DNA from: UBA1227 sp964539045
GTDB lineage: Bacteria > Bacillota > Clostridia > Oscillospirales > Acutalibacteraceae
DNA: 9,261 nt
NCBI GenBank assembly: GCA_964539045.1
Contig: CAZIHW010000037.1
Location: 1-9,261, forward strand
Direction of reading: 5' to 3'
Both the position numbers and the translations under genes were made by a program. Shown here one piece after another: positions 1 to 6,231 of the stretch. Within the stretch, counting starts at the first letter, position 1, and each line of letters opens with the position of its first letter. The notes below the pieces were generated by a model. The model worked only from the letters and a program-made list of their open reading frames with translations. It did no database searches and was not told where the DNA came from.

Positions 1-948
1 ATTGCCCGTTTTCAGGACGACGCTGTCTTTAACATTCGGACCGAGATACGGAAACTCATGTATCTCGACGCCTACGCCGTGTCCGGTACTATGACCGAAG
101 AAATCGCCGTAGCCCTCAGACTTTATTATATCTCTGCACACGGTATCTGCTTCACGGGCACCGAGCCCCGCCTTTAACGCATTGACGCCCTCAATCTGTG
201 CCCTATAGACAGTATCATAGACCCGGCGTTGCTCGTCTGAGACCGAGCCTACCGCAACAGTTCGAGTAGTGTCCGAGTGATAACCCTCCAGCAGTGCTCC
301 GAAATCAAAGGTTACAAAATCGCCGTTTTTTACTTTATTAGTCCCGGGAACTCCATGCGGCTTTGAGGAATTTTCGCCCGCCACAACTATGGTTTCAAAC
401 GAAATTCCGTCCGCACCTTTGCGTCTCATTAAGTAATCGAATTCTATAGCGATGTCCCTCTCGGACACGCCCGGCTTCACCATGCCCAGAACCTCTGTAT
501 ATGCGCTCTCCGCTATACGCTGGGCATTAAGAATTTTCTGCTTTTCAACCTCGGTTTTTACACTTCTCAATGAATTTATCGCATTGTCAAGAGCATCATT
601 GCACACAAAATTAAAATCACAGAGAAAGTCTTTATAACGTCCCGCCTCAGATACTGTCAGGCGGGATGTCTCTGCAAGTATGCTATGAACATCACGTTCG
701 TGAAGAATCTCATTTATTTGAGTTCGAAAATTTGCGCCGCTCAATTGCAGCTGCACACTGCAATCTTTTGCCTCCTGCTGTGCTGCTTCGAAATATCTGC
801 TGTCTGTTATGAAAACGGCATCATCACGGGTTACTATAAGGATACCGTTACTTGCAGCAAATTCAGTAAAATAAAGCCTGTTTGTTTCGCTTACTATAAA
901 GGCCGCATATCCGGGCTCCAGTTTCTCACTTAATTCTTTTATCTTCAA
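1..948 (-). CDS. M24 family Xaa-Pro aminopeptidase/dipeptidase, 3' end cut by window edge
   Basis: This is the first 316 codons of a cytoplasmic metallopeptidase that removes N-terminal residues ahead of proline. Residues 1 to about 125 resemble a creatinase N-terminal domain, and the rest is the pita-bread catalytic domain. Visible metal ligands are D215 (in FDFGA), D226 (in GYHSDTTRT) and H290 (in GHSTGHGVG). H297 in EIHEFP is the second conserved active-site histidine. The two family glutamate ligands would lie beyond the left edge, so the C-terminus is missing only because the window ends. The start is a TTG at 948: an in-frame TGA lies three codons upstream and the next in-frame ATG is far inside the protein. 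A GAGGA motif sits about 12 bases before it, a rather long spacing. It follows the YqeG-type gene by 48 bases and probably shares its transcript. In many Firmicutes efp follows such a gene, which cannot be checked here. The family is clear; the exact substrate is not. Confidence 0.9.
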   Translation of the reverse strand, partial: MKIKELSEKLEPGYAAFIVSETNRLYFTEFAASNGILIVTRDDAVFITDSRYFEAAQQEAKDCSVQLQLSGANFRTQINEILHERDVHSILAETSRLTVSEAGRYKDFLCDFNFVCNDALDNAINSLRSVKTEVEKQKILNAQRIAESAYTEVLGMVKPGVSERDIAIEFDYLMRRKGADGISFETIVVAGENSSKPHGVPGTNKVKNGDFVTFDFGALLEGYHSDTTRTVAVGSVSDEQRRVYDTVYRAQIEGVNALKAGLGAREADTVCRDIIKSEGYGDFFGHSTGHGVGVEIHEFPYLGPNVKDSVVLKTGN

Positions 949-996
949 AGTAAATCACGTTCCTCATCAGGTTCGGCATTACTTGTTATCTTTGCC

Positions 997-1527
997 TCAC
1001 TTATTATCTCTGCCGTACTTTTTATCCTGGTATGCAAAGATCTTCTTCTCTGCGTATCGCCTTATCTTAAAGCTCATTGCATTGCGCGTTTCCACTTCAT
1101 GAGGATATACGTATATGCTTTTGAACCCGACTATATTTGCACCCAATATGTCAGTAAAAAGTTGATCCCCTATCATACATATCTTTTTCGGGGAGGTCTT
1201 GAATTTTATCATCGTTCTGATATAGCCAAACGGCAACGGCTTACAGGCAAGACCCAGAACAGGTATATCATATTGATCGGCCAATATGGCTGCCCGCTCC
1301 GTCTTCGCATTTGAAAGCAATACAACCTTGAGTCCGGCATCTTTAAGGCTTTTGACCCACTCCGGGGCATCCGGCAACGGATCCGTTGTTCTGTCAAATG
1401 AACTGGTATTATCGGCATCCAGTGCAACCACCTTTATGCCCATATCGAGCAACCAATCCGGGTTGATTTCACCGATTCCGTTCCTCCTTATATCCGCTTT
1501 AAACAGATGATGTAAAAATCGTGACAT
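997..1527 (-). CDS. YqeG family HAD IIIA-type phosphatase
   Basis: This 176-residue protein has all four HAD motifs in order. Motif I is DADNT (nucleophile D37, acid/base D39, T41), motif II is LSNA (S72), motif III is CKPLP (K96), and motif IV is GDQLFTD (D121, D126). The GDQLxTD form and the length fit the YqeG family of small cytoplasmic phosphatases, whose physiological substrate is not well established. Related proteins usually have DLDNT, so the alanine in motif I is a mild variation that keeps both aspartates. The ATG start at 1527 has GGAGGG at 1534-1539 with good spacing. The gene lies between the ACT-domain gene and the peptidase gene. A strong hairpin ends only 23 bases before its start, so its expression may be uncoupled from the upstream pair. 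The call is made from motifs; a specific function is not claimed. Confidence 0.9.
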   Translation of the reverse strand: MSRFLHHLFKADIRRNGIGEINPDWLLDMGIKVVALDADNTSSFDRTTDPLPDAPEWVKSLKDAGLKVVLLSNAKTERAAILADQYDIPVLGLACKPLPFGYIRTMIKFKTSPKKICMIGDQLFTDILGANIVGFKSIYVYPHEVETRNAMSFKIRRYAEKKIFAYQDKKYGRDNK

Positions 1528-1550
1528 TATTAACCCTCCGAAATTTTAAA

Positions 1551-1578
1551 GGCCGCCGCAATTGTTATTACGGCGGCC
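1551..1578 (-). terminator. Strong hairpin, possible intrinsic terminator or attenuator
   Basis: GGCCGCCG (1551-1558) and CGGCGGCC (1571-1578) are perfect inverted repeats. The 12-base loop can add three more A-T pairs after one mismatch. Read on the minus strand, the stem is followed by TTTAAAATTT (1541-1550), a broken T-tract, so terminator strength is uncertain. The stem ends only about a dozen bases upstream of the yqeG ribosome binding site, leaving no room for a separate promoter. It may therefore attenuate or partly insulate yqeG and the peptidase gene from the paaK transcript. Confidence 0.55.
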
Positions 1579-1612
1579 TAGCCTGACGGCGCAAATTTGA
1601 ACCATCAGGCTA
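1579..1612 (-). repeat. Second hairpin directly abutting the first
   Basis: TAGCCTGA (1579-1586) and TCAGGCTA (1605-1612) are perfect inverted repeats. Two further G-C pairs (1588-1589 with 1602-1603) can form past a mismatch, and the loop contains the small palindrome CAAATTTG. It begins 11 bases after the ACT-gene stop codon and has no T-tract of its own. It could protect the 3' end of the paaK/ACT message or act with the neighbouring hairpin as a double terminator. Confidence 0.5.
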
Positions 1613-1623
1613 GAGTTGATAAG

Positions 1624-2055
1624 CTAAATTCTGTATATGTCTGCCGGATTTGCAAGGGCATAACCGGCCTTTGCAAGAGCCTCTTCGGCCTTGTTATCAT
1701 CGTCAGTCTTAACAACCATCAATGCTTTACCGGTAGTTTTTCCGACGCATGCATACATATATTCTACGCCTATTTCACTGTTTTTAAACACCTCGAGTGC
1801 ACCCGCAACTCCGCCCGGAGCGTCCTCCATAACAACGGCAACCACATCCGTTATTTTAACAATAACACCTGCGTCCGCGAGCACCTTTTTTGCCTCTTCG
1901 GGCTTATTAACAATGAGTCGTAAAATACCGAATTCAGATGTGTCGGCAAGGGAAAGAGAGCTTATATCTATATCATGCTTTGCAAGTGCGTCTGCAATCG
2001 CAAACAATCTTCCCTTCTTATTCTCAACGAAAACCGAAAGTTGTTTTATAATCAT
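1624..2055 (-). CDS. Tandem ACT-domain protein, probable amino-acid or aryl-acid sensor
   Basis: The 143-residue protein appears to be two ACT modules and nothing else. The first (about 1-67) opens with IKQLSVFVENKKGRL, and the second (about 70-143) carries a matching strand-helix pattern with an APGGVAG turn near residue 80. ACT domains bind small ligands, usually amino acids, and regulate metabolic enzymes. No catalytic motif, signal peptide or membrane segment is visible. It begins 16 bases after the paaK-like stop codon, so the two are almost surely co-transcribed and translated together. Stand-alone ACT proteins next to PaaK-type ligases are common in anaerobes, often near indolepyruvate:ferredoxin oxidoreductase genes. 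A role in sensing aromatic amino acids or aryl acids is an inference from that pattern. The ATG at 2055 is preceded by a G-rich AAGGGGGT site about 8 bases away. Confidence 0.88.
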   Translation of the reverse strand: MIIKQLSVFVENKKGRLFAIADALAKHDIDISSLSLADTSEFGILRLIVNKPEEAKKVLADAGVIVKITDVVAVVMEDAPGGVAGALEVFKNSEIGVEYMYACVGKTTGKALMVVKTDDDNKAEEALAKAGYALANPADIYRI

Positions 2056-2071
2056 AAGTTCTACCCCCTTC

Positions 2072-3379
2072 TTAAAGCTTACGCTTATCTATAACTCTGA
2101 CTGCCTTGCCTTCAGAACGTTTTATCGAGTTCGGATTTACAAGATGAACCTTGGCACCGATTCCCAATGTAGAGCGGAGCTGAGCAGTAATTGTTTTTTC
2201 TATGGCCTCTATGGACTTTACGTCATCGGCAAATAATTCCTCAGACATCTCAACATTAACATCAAATGTATCTGTATTGTTGACTCTGTCTACAATTATC
2301 TGATAGTTAGGAGTTATCTTTCCTTCTGAGAACTTAAGAAGGACTTCCTCTATCTGTGATGGGAATACGTTTACTCCGCGTATGATAAGCATATCGTCAC
2401 TTCTGCCTGAAGGCTTGTTCATACGAACATGCGAGCGTCCGCATTTGCAAGGCTCATAATTGAGCGAGCATATATCCCTGGTCCTGTATCTTATTACCGG
2501 GAAGGCCTCTTTTGTAAGGCTCGTAAATACAAGTTCACCTGTGGAACCTTCAGGAAGGACTTCGCCTGTATCGGGGTCGATTATTTCTACTATGAAATTA
2601 TCCTCCCATACATGCATGCCTGCCTGATACTCACACTCGCAGGAAACGCCCGGTCCTAAGACCTCGGACAAGCCGTATATATCATAGGCTTTGATTCCCA
2701 GGCCCTCTTCAATTTTCCTTCTCATTTCTTCCGTCCACGGTTCGGCACCGAATATGCCGACCTTCAGAGAAAGCTGATCTCTGACACCGAGCTTTGCTGC
2801 CTCTTCTGCAATGTAGAGGGCATAAGACGGCGTACAGCAAAGAGCCGTAACTTTAAAATCAACCAGATTCTGTATCTGGAGTGCTGTATTGCCCGAAGAC
2901 ATTGGGACAACTGTTGCGCCCAACATGTTTGCACCGGCATGCGCACCGAATCCTCCGGTAAACAGACCGTATCCGAATGAAACCTGAACTATATCATCTT
3001 TGCCGAGTCCTACGGCCTTCATCATCCTGGCAACACACTCGCCCCACATGTCAAGGTCATTATCCGTGTACCCTACAACTATTCTTTTGCCCGTAGTACC
3101 GGAAGACGCGTGAATTCTGGTGACGTCTGTAAGCGGAACTGCAAAGAGACCGTAAGGATAGTAATCTCTCAAATCATTTTTGTAAGAGAACGGTAACTTG
3201 TACAGATCCTCTACACCATGGATATCCTCCGGTTTCAGACCCGCCTCATCCATACGGAGTCTGAAGCACTCCACGTTTTCATAGGTTCGTTTGACTTGTT
3301 CTACGAGTCTTTCAGACTGGAGTTTCTTTAATTCCGCCCTGCTCATTGACTCATACTTTGGATTGTACATTTGCGCCAT
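2072..3379 (-). CDS. paaK: Phenylacetate-CoA ligase (PaaK-type, AMP-forming)
   Basis: This 435-residue cytoplasmic enzyme should activate phenylacetate or a related aryl acid with ATP and CoA to the aryl-acyl-CoA, AMP and PPi. The order of motifs is that of the adenylate-forming superfamily. The phosphate loop is SSGTTGK (92-98), the adenine-side motif is YGLSEV (235-240), RTRD ends at D302, the hinge region is GRSDDM (325-330), and the C-terminal lysine is in EGKAVRV (K425). C247, C249, C311 and C313 form a conserved-looking cysteine set that may hold a metal. The length is normal for PaaK. I chose ATG 3379 over an in-frame GTG at 3388 because GAGGTG, the best ribosome binding site, overlaps that GTG and sits about six bases before the ATG. 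In anaerobes such ligases usually act in aromatic amino-acid fermentation with indolepyruvate oxidoreductase; no such gene is in view. Substrate is not provable from sequence. Confidence 0.9.
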   Translation of the reverse strand: MAQMYNPKYESMSRAELKKLQSERLVEQVKRTYENVECFRLRMDEAGLKPEDIHGVEDLYKLPFSYKNDLRDYYPYGLFAVPLTDVTRIHASSGTTGKRIVVGYTDNDLDMWGECVARMMKAVGLGKDDIVQVSFGYGLFTGGFGAHAGANMLGATVVPMSSGNTALQIQNLVDFKVTALCCTPSYALYIAEEAAKLGVRDQLSLKVGIFGAEPWTEEMRRKIEEGLGIKAYDIYGLSEVLGPGVSCECEYQAGMHVWEDNFIVEIIDPDTGEVLPEGSTGELVFTSLTKEAFPVIRYRTRDICSLNYEPCKCGRSHVRMNKPSGRSDDMLIIRGVNVFPSQIEEVLLKFSEGKITPNYQIIVDRVNNTDTFDVNVEMSEELFADDVKSIEAIEKTITAQLRSTLGIGAKVHLVNPNSIKRSEGKAVRVIDKRKL

Positions 3380-3420
3380 AGGAATCACCTCTATCTTTCT
3401 TGCATTTTCTTATAAATCAA

Positions 3421-3491
3421 ATTCGAACTTAACGCGGTTCGAACTTTAATACTATTCAAAAGTAACTTAATTCGAATTTTAACACTTGAAT
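3421..3491. repeat. Degenerate 16-17 bp repeat array with TTCGAA cores
   Basis: TTCGAA occurs at 3422-3427, 3438-3443 and 3471-3476, with a variant TTCAAA at 3455-3460 and a weaker TTGAAT at 3486-3491. The first four starts are spaced 16, 17 and 16 bases. Flanking bases also recur (GAACTTAA, GAACTTTAA, GAATTTTAA). The array lies between the candidate paaK promoter and the paaK start, with one unit overlapping the -10. This is what a multi-site repressor operator would look like, but no regulator is known here. Confidence 0.5.
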
Positions 3492-3504
3492 GCGATATAT
3501 GCAA
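3476..3504 (-). promoter_or_regulatory. Candidate sigma-70-type promoter for paaK-ACT
   Basis: On the minus strand TTGCAT (3499-3504) and TAAAAT (3476-3481) are separated by exactly 17 bases. Transcription would start near 3469 and give a leader of about 90 nt before the paaK ATG. It lies downstream of the cyclo-ligase gene, so it would allow paaK and the ACT gene to be expressed independently. It is supported by consensus match only. Confidence 0.42.
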
Positions 3505-3527
3505 TATTTTGGGACATCTTCGGGAGA

Positions 3528-3551
3528 TTACATTGCTTCTTACATTGCTTT
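3528..3551. repeat. 12-bp tandem duplication
   Basis: TTACATTGCTTC (3528-3539) is followed at once by TTACATTGCTTT (3540-3551), 11 of 12 bases identical. It sits just after the 3' end of the cyclo-ligase gene and upstream of the paaK promoter. It is probably a replication-slippage duplication; no function is evident. Confidence 0.6.
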
Positions 3552-3563
3552 TGAACGCGGGCG

Positions 3564-4148
3564 TCAGGCCGGGGTTATTATACCGTCTTCGGTAATGAGG
3601 GCGTCTATTTTCTCATCATGCGCCTCTGTTTCCAGCTCTTCAAACAATTGAAAGTTATAAGCAAGCGATACTTTAAAAAATGATGTGCCTGCTGCTTTAC
3701 GTCTCTCCAGATATCTGTCGTAGAAGCCGCCGCCGTAACCCAGACGATTCAGCTTCCTGTCGAAAGCCAGACCCGGCATAAGTATAAGTACGTCATCATC
3801 TTCTGCTATGTCTTCCTCACATCCGCAAGGTTCCGGGATACCGCAATATCCTTCTTCTATAGATGAAAAATCATTTATATAATAGAATTCCATCATGCCG
3901 TCTTCTGTACCGTTTCCCAAAACCTTCGGCACGGCAACACGTTTTCCGTCCCTCCAGGCCTGTTCAATTATGTATCGTGTTATTATCTCGGTATTATACT
4001 CCAAATAGGTATATATTACTGTAGCGTCCTTGTAAAACTTCTGAGACAAAAAAAGCTCAGACACTTTCTTCGAGTATGTATCAACAAAATCCCGGGTCAA
4101 CTGTTTTTTTTGGATTTTCACAATTTTTCTAGCTTCATTCTTTGTCAT
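3564..4148 (-). CDS. 5-formyltetrahydrofolate cyclo-ligase
   Basis: This 194-residue cytoplasmic enzyme converts 5-formyl-THF plus ATP to 5,10-methenyl-THF, returning an otherwise dead-end folate to the active one-carbon pool. The N-terminus has the basic helix KNEARKIVKIQKKQL. The family signatures follow: GIPEP (103-107), MPGLAFDR (124-131), and the glycine-rich RLGYGGGFYDRYL (135-147) that forms the nucleotide/phosphate site. The length is usual for the family, and the protein ends soon after the DALITEDGI segment expected at the C-terminus. The ATG at 4148 is preceded by AGAGG about ten bases away. It is transcribed divergently from the fhs operon, whose product pool includes methenyl-THF, the precursor of 5-formyl-THF, so the placement makes metabolic sense. 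Related genes carry names such as fau, ygfA or yqgN; I leave the symbol open. Confidence 0.95.
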   Translation of the reverse strand: MTKNEARKIVKIQKKQLTRDFVDTYSKKVSELFLSQKFYKDATVIYTYLEYNTEIITRYIIEQAWRDGKRVAVPKVLGNGTEDGMMEFYYINDFSSIEEGYCGIPEPCGCEEDIAEDDDVLILMPGLAFDRKLNRLGYGGGFYDRYLERRKAAGTSFFKVSLAYNFQLFEELETEAHDEKIDALITEDGIITPA

Positions 4149-4214
4149 CGTTCACTTAACCTCTATTTCGTAACCCATGTACTTACGACAAAATTTTAAC
4201 AATTTGCCGAACGG

Positions 4215-4242
4215 ATCATAAAAAGTTCATCAAAATTTACAA
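4215..4242 (-). promoter_or_regulatory. Candidate promoter for 5-formyl-THF cyclo-ligase
   Basis: On the minus strand TTGTAA (4237-4242) and TATGAT (4215-4220) lie 16 bases apart. The start would be near 4208, about 60 nt before the gene's ATG. The surrounding region is very AT-rich, so other -10-like matches exist (for example a TAAAAT closer to the gene) and this assignment is tentative. Confidence 0.38.
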
Positions 4243-4293
4243 AAAGCCTTTGTTTATTTTGATTTTACCATTTACGCATGGAATTATCAACAA

Positions 4294-4374
4294 GGGTTTT
4301 AATCTGCGCCCCGCTACAAAGTGTTGCACTTAGGTTTTAATAATACTTCACTTTTGTGGGTTTAACTAATACTT
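4294..4374 (+). repeat. Direct repeats upstream of and overlapping the fhs -35
   Basis: A 17-base element, roughly RGGTTTWAHTAATACTT, occurs at 4332-4348 and 4358-4374 with 14 of 17 bases identical and starts 26 bases apart. A shorter relative, GGGTTTTAAT, lies at 4294-4303. The most downstream copy overlaps the predicted -35 of fhs. This is a plausible activator or repressor binding array, but the region is AT-rich and the match may be partly chance. Confidence 0.4.
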
Positions 4375-4389
4375 TTTTCCCTCTATAAT
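4361..4389 (+). promoter_or_regulatory. Candidate promoter of the fhs operon
   Basis: A perfect TATAAT (4384-4389) stands 17 bases after TTTAAC (4361-4366), a weak -35. The start would be near 4396, giving a leader of about 135 nt before fhs. The strong -10 with a poor -35 suggests help from an activator, in line with the direct repeats that reach into the -35. No other promoter-like site of this quality is seen before fhs. Confidence 0.55.
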
Positions 4390-4406
4390 AGTTTATAACG
4401 GTTACT

Positions 4407-4449
4407 ATGCGGAGTCGTATATTTTCGAAAATCCGCATTTTGGATTTTT
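4407..4449 (+). promoter_or_regulatory. fhs leader with two mutually exclusive hairpins
   Basis: ATGCGGA (4407-4413) pairs with TCCGCAT (4432-4438). Alternatively AAAATCC (4428-4434) pairs with GGATTTT (4442-4448), with a seven-base loop and a possible extra G-U pair. Both use 4432-4434, so only one can form at a time. The palindrome TTTTCGAAAA (4422-4431) lies inside the first loop. There is no long T-tract, so this is not a standard attenuator. It does not show the conserved core of the known THF riboswitch as I remember it. It could be an RNA switch, a DNA operator, or chance. Confidence 0.35.
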
Positions 4450-4530
4450 CCGGTCAGGCATTATCCGAACCGATCACAATTTTAGGCATGAAATTTTAAA
4501 TCATAAACGGAAAGGAAAGGTGGAAATATC

Positions 4531-6210
4531 ATGGGATTTAAGAGTGATATCGAAATCGCACAAGAGGCACAGCCTCAGCACATCAGAGAAATCGCAGCAA
4601 AGCTTGGTCTTACAGAAGACCAGATCGAGTACTACGGAAAGTACAAGGCAAAGGTTGACTACAACCTTCTCAACACACCAAAGAAGGGTCCTAACGCCAA
4701 ACTCGTTCTTTGTACTGCTATCAACCCAACACCTGCCGGTGAGGGTAAGACTACTATGACAGTCGGTGTCAGCGACGCTCTTTCAAGACTTGGAAAGAAT
4801 GTTGTTATAGCACTCAGAGAGCCTTCTCTCGGACCTGTATTCGGTGTAAAGGGCGGCGCCGCAGGCGGCGGATACTCACAGGTTGTACCTATGGAAGACA
4901 TCAATCTTCACTTTACCGGTGACTTCCATGCAATCGGAGCTGCAAACAACCTTCTTGCAGCAATGATAGACAACCATATATATCAGGGCAATGCACTTGA
5001 TATAGATCCTCGCCGTATCACATGGAGACGCTGTGTTGACATGAACGACAGACAGCTCAGAAACATAGTAGACGGCCTCGGCGGAAAAGCACAGGGTATG
5101 CCTCGTGAAGATGGATTCGACATTACAGTTGCATCTGAAATCATGGCAGCCTTCTGTCTCGCAAAGGATCTTGATGACCTCAAGGCACGTTTCTCAAGAA
5201 TCGTTATAGGATACAACAGATCAGGTGAGCCGGTAACAGCAGGTCAGCTCAATGCACAGGGCGCTATGACTGCTCTTCTCAAGGATGCTCTCAAGCCGAA
5301 TCTTGTTCAGACTCTTGAGGGAACACCTGCATTTGTACACGGCGGACCGTTTGCAAACATCGCTCATGGTTGTAACTCTGTTATGGCCACTAAGATGGCT
5401 CTTCACTTCGGTGACTATGTTGTAACAGAGGCCGGTTTCGGTGCTGATCTCGGTGCTGAGAAATTCCTCGACATCAAGTGTCGTCTCGCAGACCTTAAGC
5501 CGGATGCAGTTATCATAGTAGCTACTATTAAGGCTCTTAAGTACAACGGCGGCGTACCTAAAGCAGACGTTGGCAAGGAGAACCTTGAAGCACTCGAAAA
5601 GGGTCTTCCGAACCTTATTAAGCACGTTGAAAATATCACAAAGGTTTACGGTCTCCCGGCTGTTGTTGCCCTTAACCGTTTCGTCAATGATACCGATGCA
5701 GAAATCGAACTTGTTACACGCAAGTGTAAGGAACTCGGTGTTAATGTTAAGCTTGCAGAAGTATGGGCAAAAGGCGGCGAAGGCGGAATTGAACTCGCAA
5801 AAGAGGTTATTAACCTCTGCGAAAACGGAAATAAGGATTTCCATTACTCATATGATTTGGATCTTCCTATCAAGGAGAAAATCGAAGCTATCGCAACAAA
5901 GATTTACGGTGCAGACGGCGTAGACTTCGCTCCGAAAGCAGAAAAGGAGATCGAAGAACTCGAGAAGAACGGTTTCGGAAAGCTTCCTATCTGTATGGCA
6001 AAGACCCAGTATTCACTCAGTGATGACGCTACAAAGCTCGGTCGTCCGACAGGCTTCCGCATAACAATCAGACAGATTACAGTATCAGCCGGTGCCGGAT
6101 TCCTTGTAGCTCTTACAGGTGAGATCATGAAGATGCCCGGCCTTCCGAAGGTTCCGGCAGCCGAAAGAATTGACGTAGACAATACAGGTAAGATTACCGG
6201 ATTGTTCTAA
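4531..6210 (+). CDS. fhs: Formate-tetrahydrofolate ligase
   Basis: This 559-residue cytoplasmic enzyme makes 10-formyl-THF from formate, THF and ATP, the entry step of the Wood-Ljungdahl methyl branch. It can also run toward ATP formation when one-carbon units are oxidised. The length is full for the family. Visible signatures are the phosphate loop TPAGEGKTT (67-75), the REPSLGPVFG segment followed by KGGAAGGGYSQVVP, the EAGFGADLGAEKF block in the middle, and the C-terminal PTGFRITIRQ with ITGLF at the very end. AGGTGG at 4518-4523 lies seven bases before the ATG. It leads the operon and is followed only 21 bases later by fchA, with no terminator between. Its codon use is strikingly regular (many CTC/CTT leucines and AAG lysines), in keeping with high expression. 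Identification is secure; the reaction direction in the cell is not set by sequence. Confidence 0.98.
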   Translation: MGFKSDIEIAQEAQPQHIREIAAKLGLTEDQIEYYGKYKAKVDYNLLNTPKKGPNAKLVLCTAINPTPAGEGKTTMTVGVSDALSRLGKNVVIALREPSLGPVFGVKGGAAGGGYSQVVPMEDINLHFTGDFHAIGAANNLLAAMIDNHIYQGNALDIDPRRITWRRCVDMNDRQLRNIVDGLGGKAQGMPREDGFDITVASEIMAAFCLAKDLDDLKARFSRIVIGYNRSGEPVTAGQLNAQGAMTALLKDALKPNLVQTLEGTPAFVHGGPFANIAHGCNSVMATKMALHFGDYVVTEAGFGADLGAEKFLDIKCRLADLKPDAVIIVATIKALKYNGGVPKADVGKENLEALEKGLPNLIKHVENITKVYGLPAVVALNRFVNDTDAEIELVTRKCKELGVNVKLAEVWAKGGEGGIELAKEVINLCENGNKDFHYSYDLDLPIKEKIEAIATKIYGADGVDFAPKAEKEIEELEKNGFGKLPICMAKTQYSLSDDATKLGRPTGFRITIRQITVSAGAGFLVALTGEIMKMPGLPKVPAAERIDVDNTGKITGLF

Positions 6211-6231
6211 TGACACAAGGAGGAAACCACT

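Noticed and set aside
452..933. Two plus-strand open frames over the peptidase gene
   Set aside because: The minus frame gives clear M24 motifs across the same bases; these are shadows.
1691..2236. A 181-codon plus-strand open frame across the ACT gene and the end of paaK
   Set aside because: It is antisense to two well-supported genes, is rich in serine and threonine without domain pattern, and has no convincing ribosome binding site.
3380..3388. GTG at 3388 as the start of the PaaK-type protein
   Set aside because: The GTG is part of the GAGGTG ribosome binding site that serves the ATG at 3379.
3511..3563. A terminator after the cyclo-ligase gene
   Set aside because: Only a four-base-pair ATCT/AGAT stem and no T-tract on the minus strand; too weak to call.
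4278..4340. A 20-codon open frame that could be a leader peptide before fhs
   Set aside because: It ends upstream of the likely fhs promoter, has no ribosome binding site and no run of regulatory codons.
4390..4530. A standard THF riboswitch in front of fhs
   Set aside because: I looked for its conserved paired core and did not recognise it. A covariance-model search would settle this.
5221..5844. A long open frame (207 codons) on the minus strand inside fhs
   Set aside because: It lies wholly antisense to fhs, is full of cysteine, asparagine and serine runs with no recognisable motif, and results from the regular codon use of fhs.
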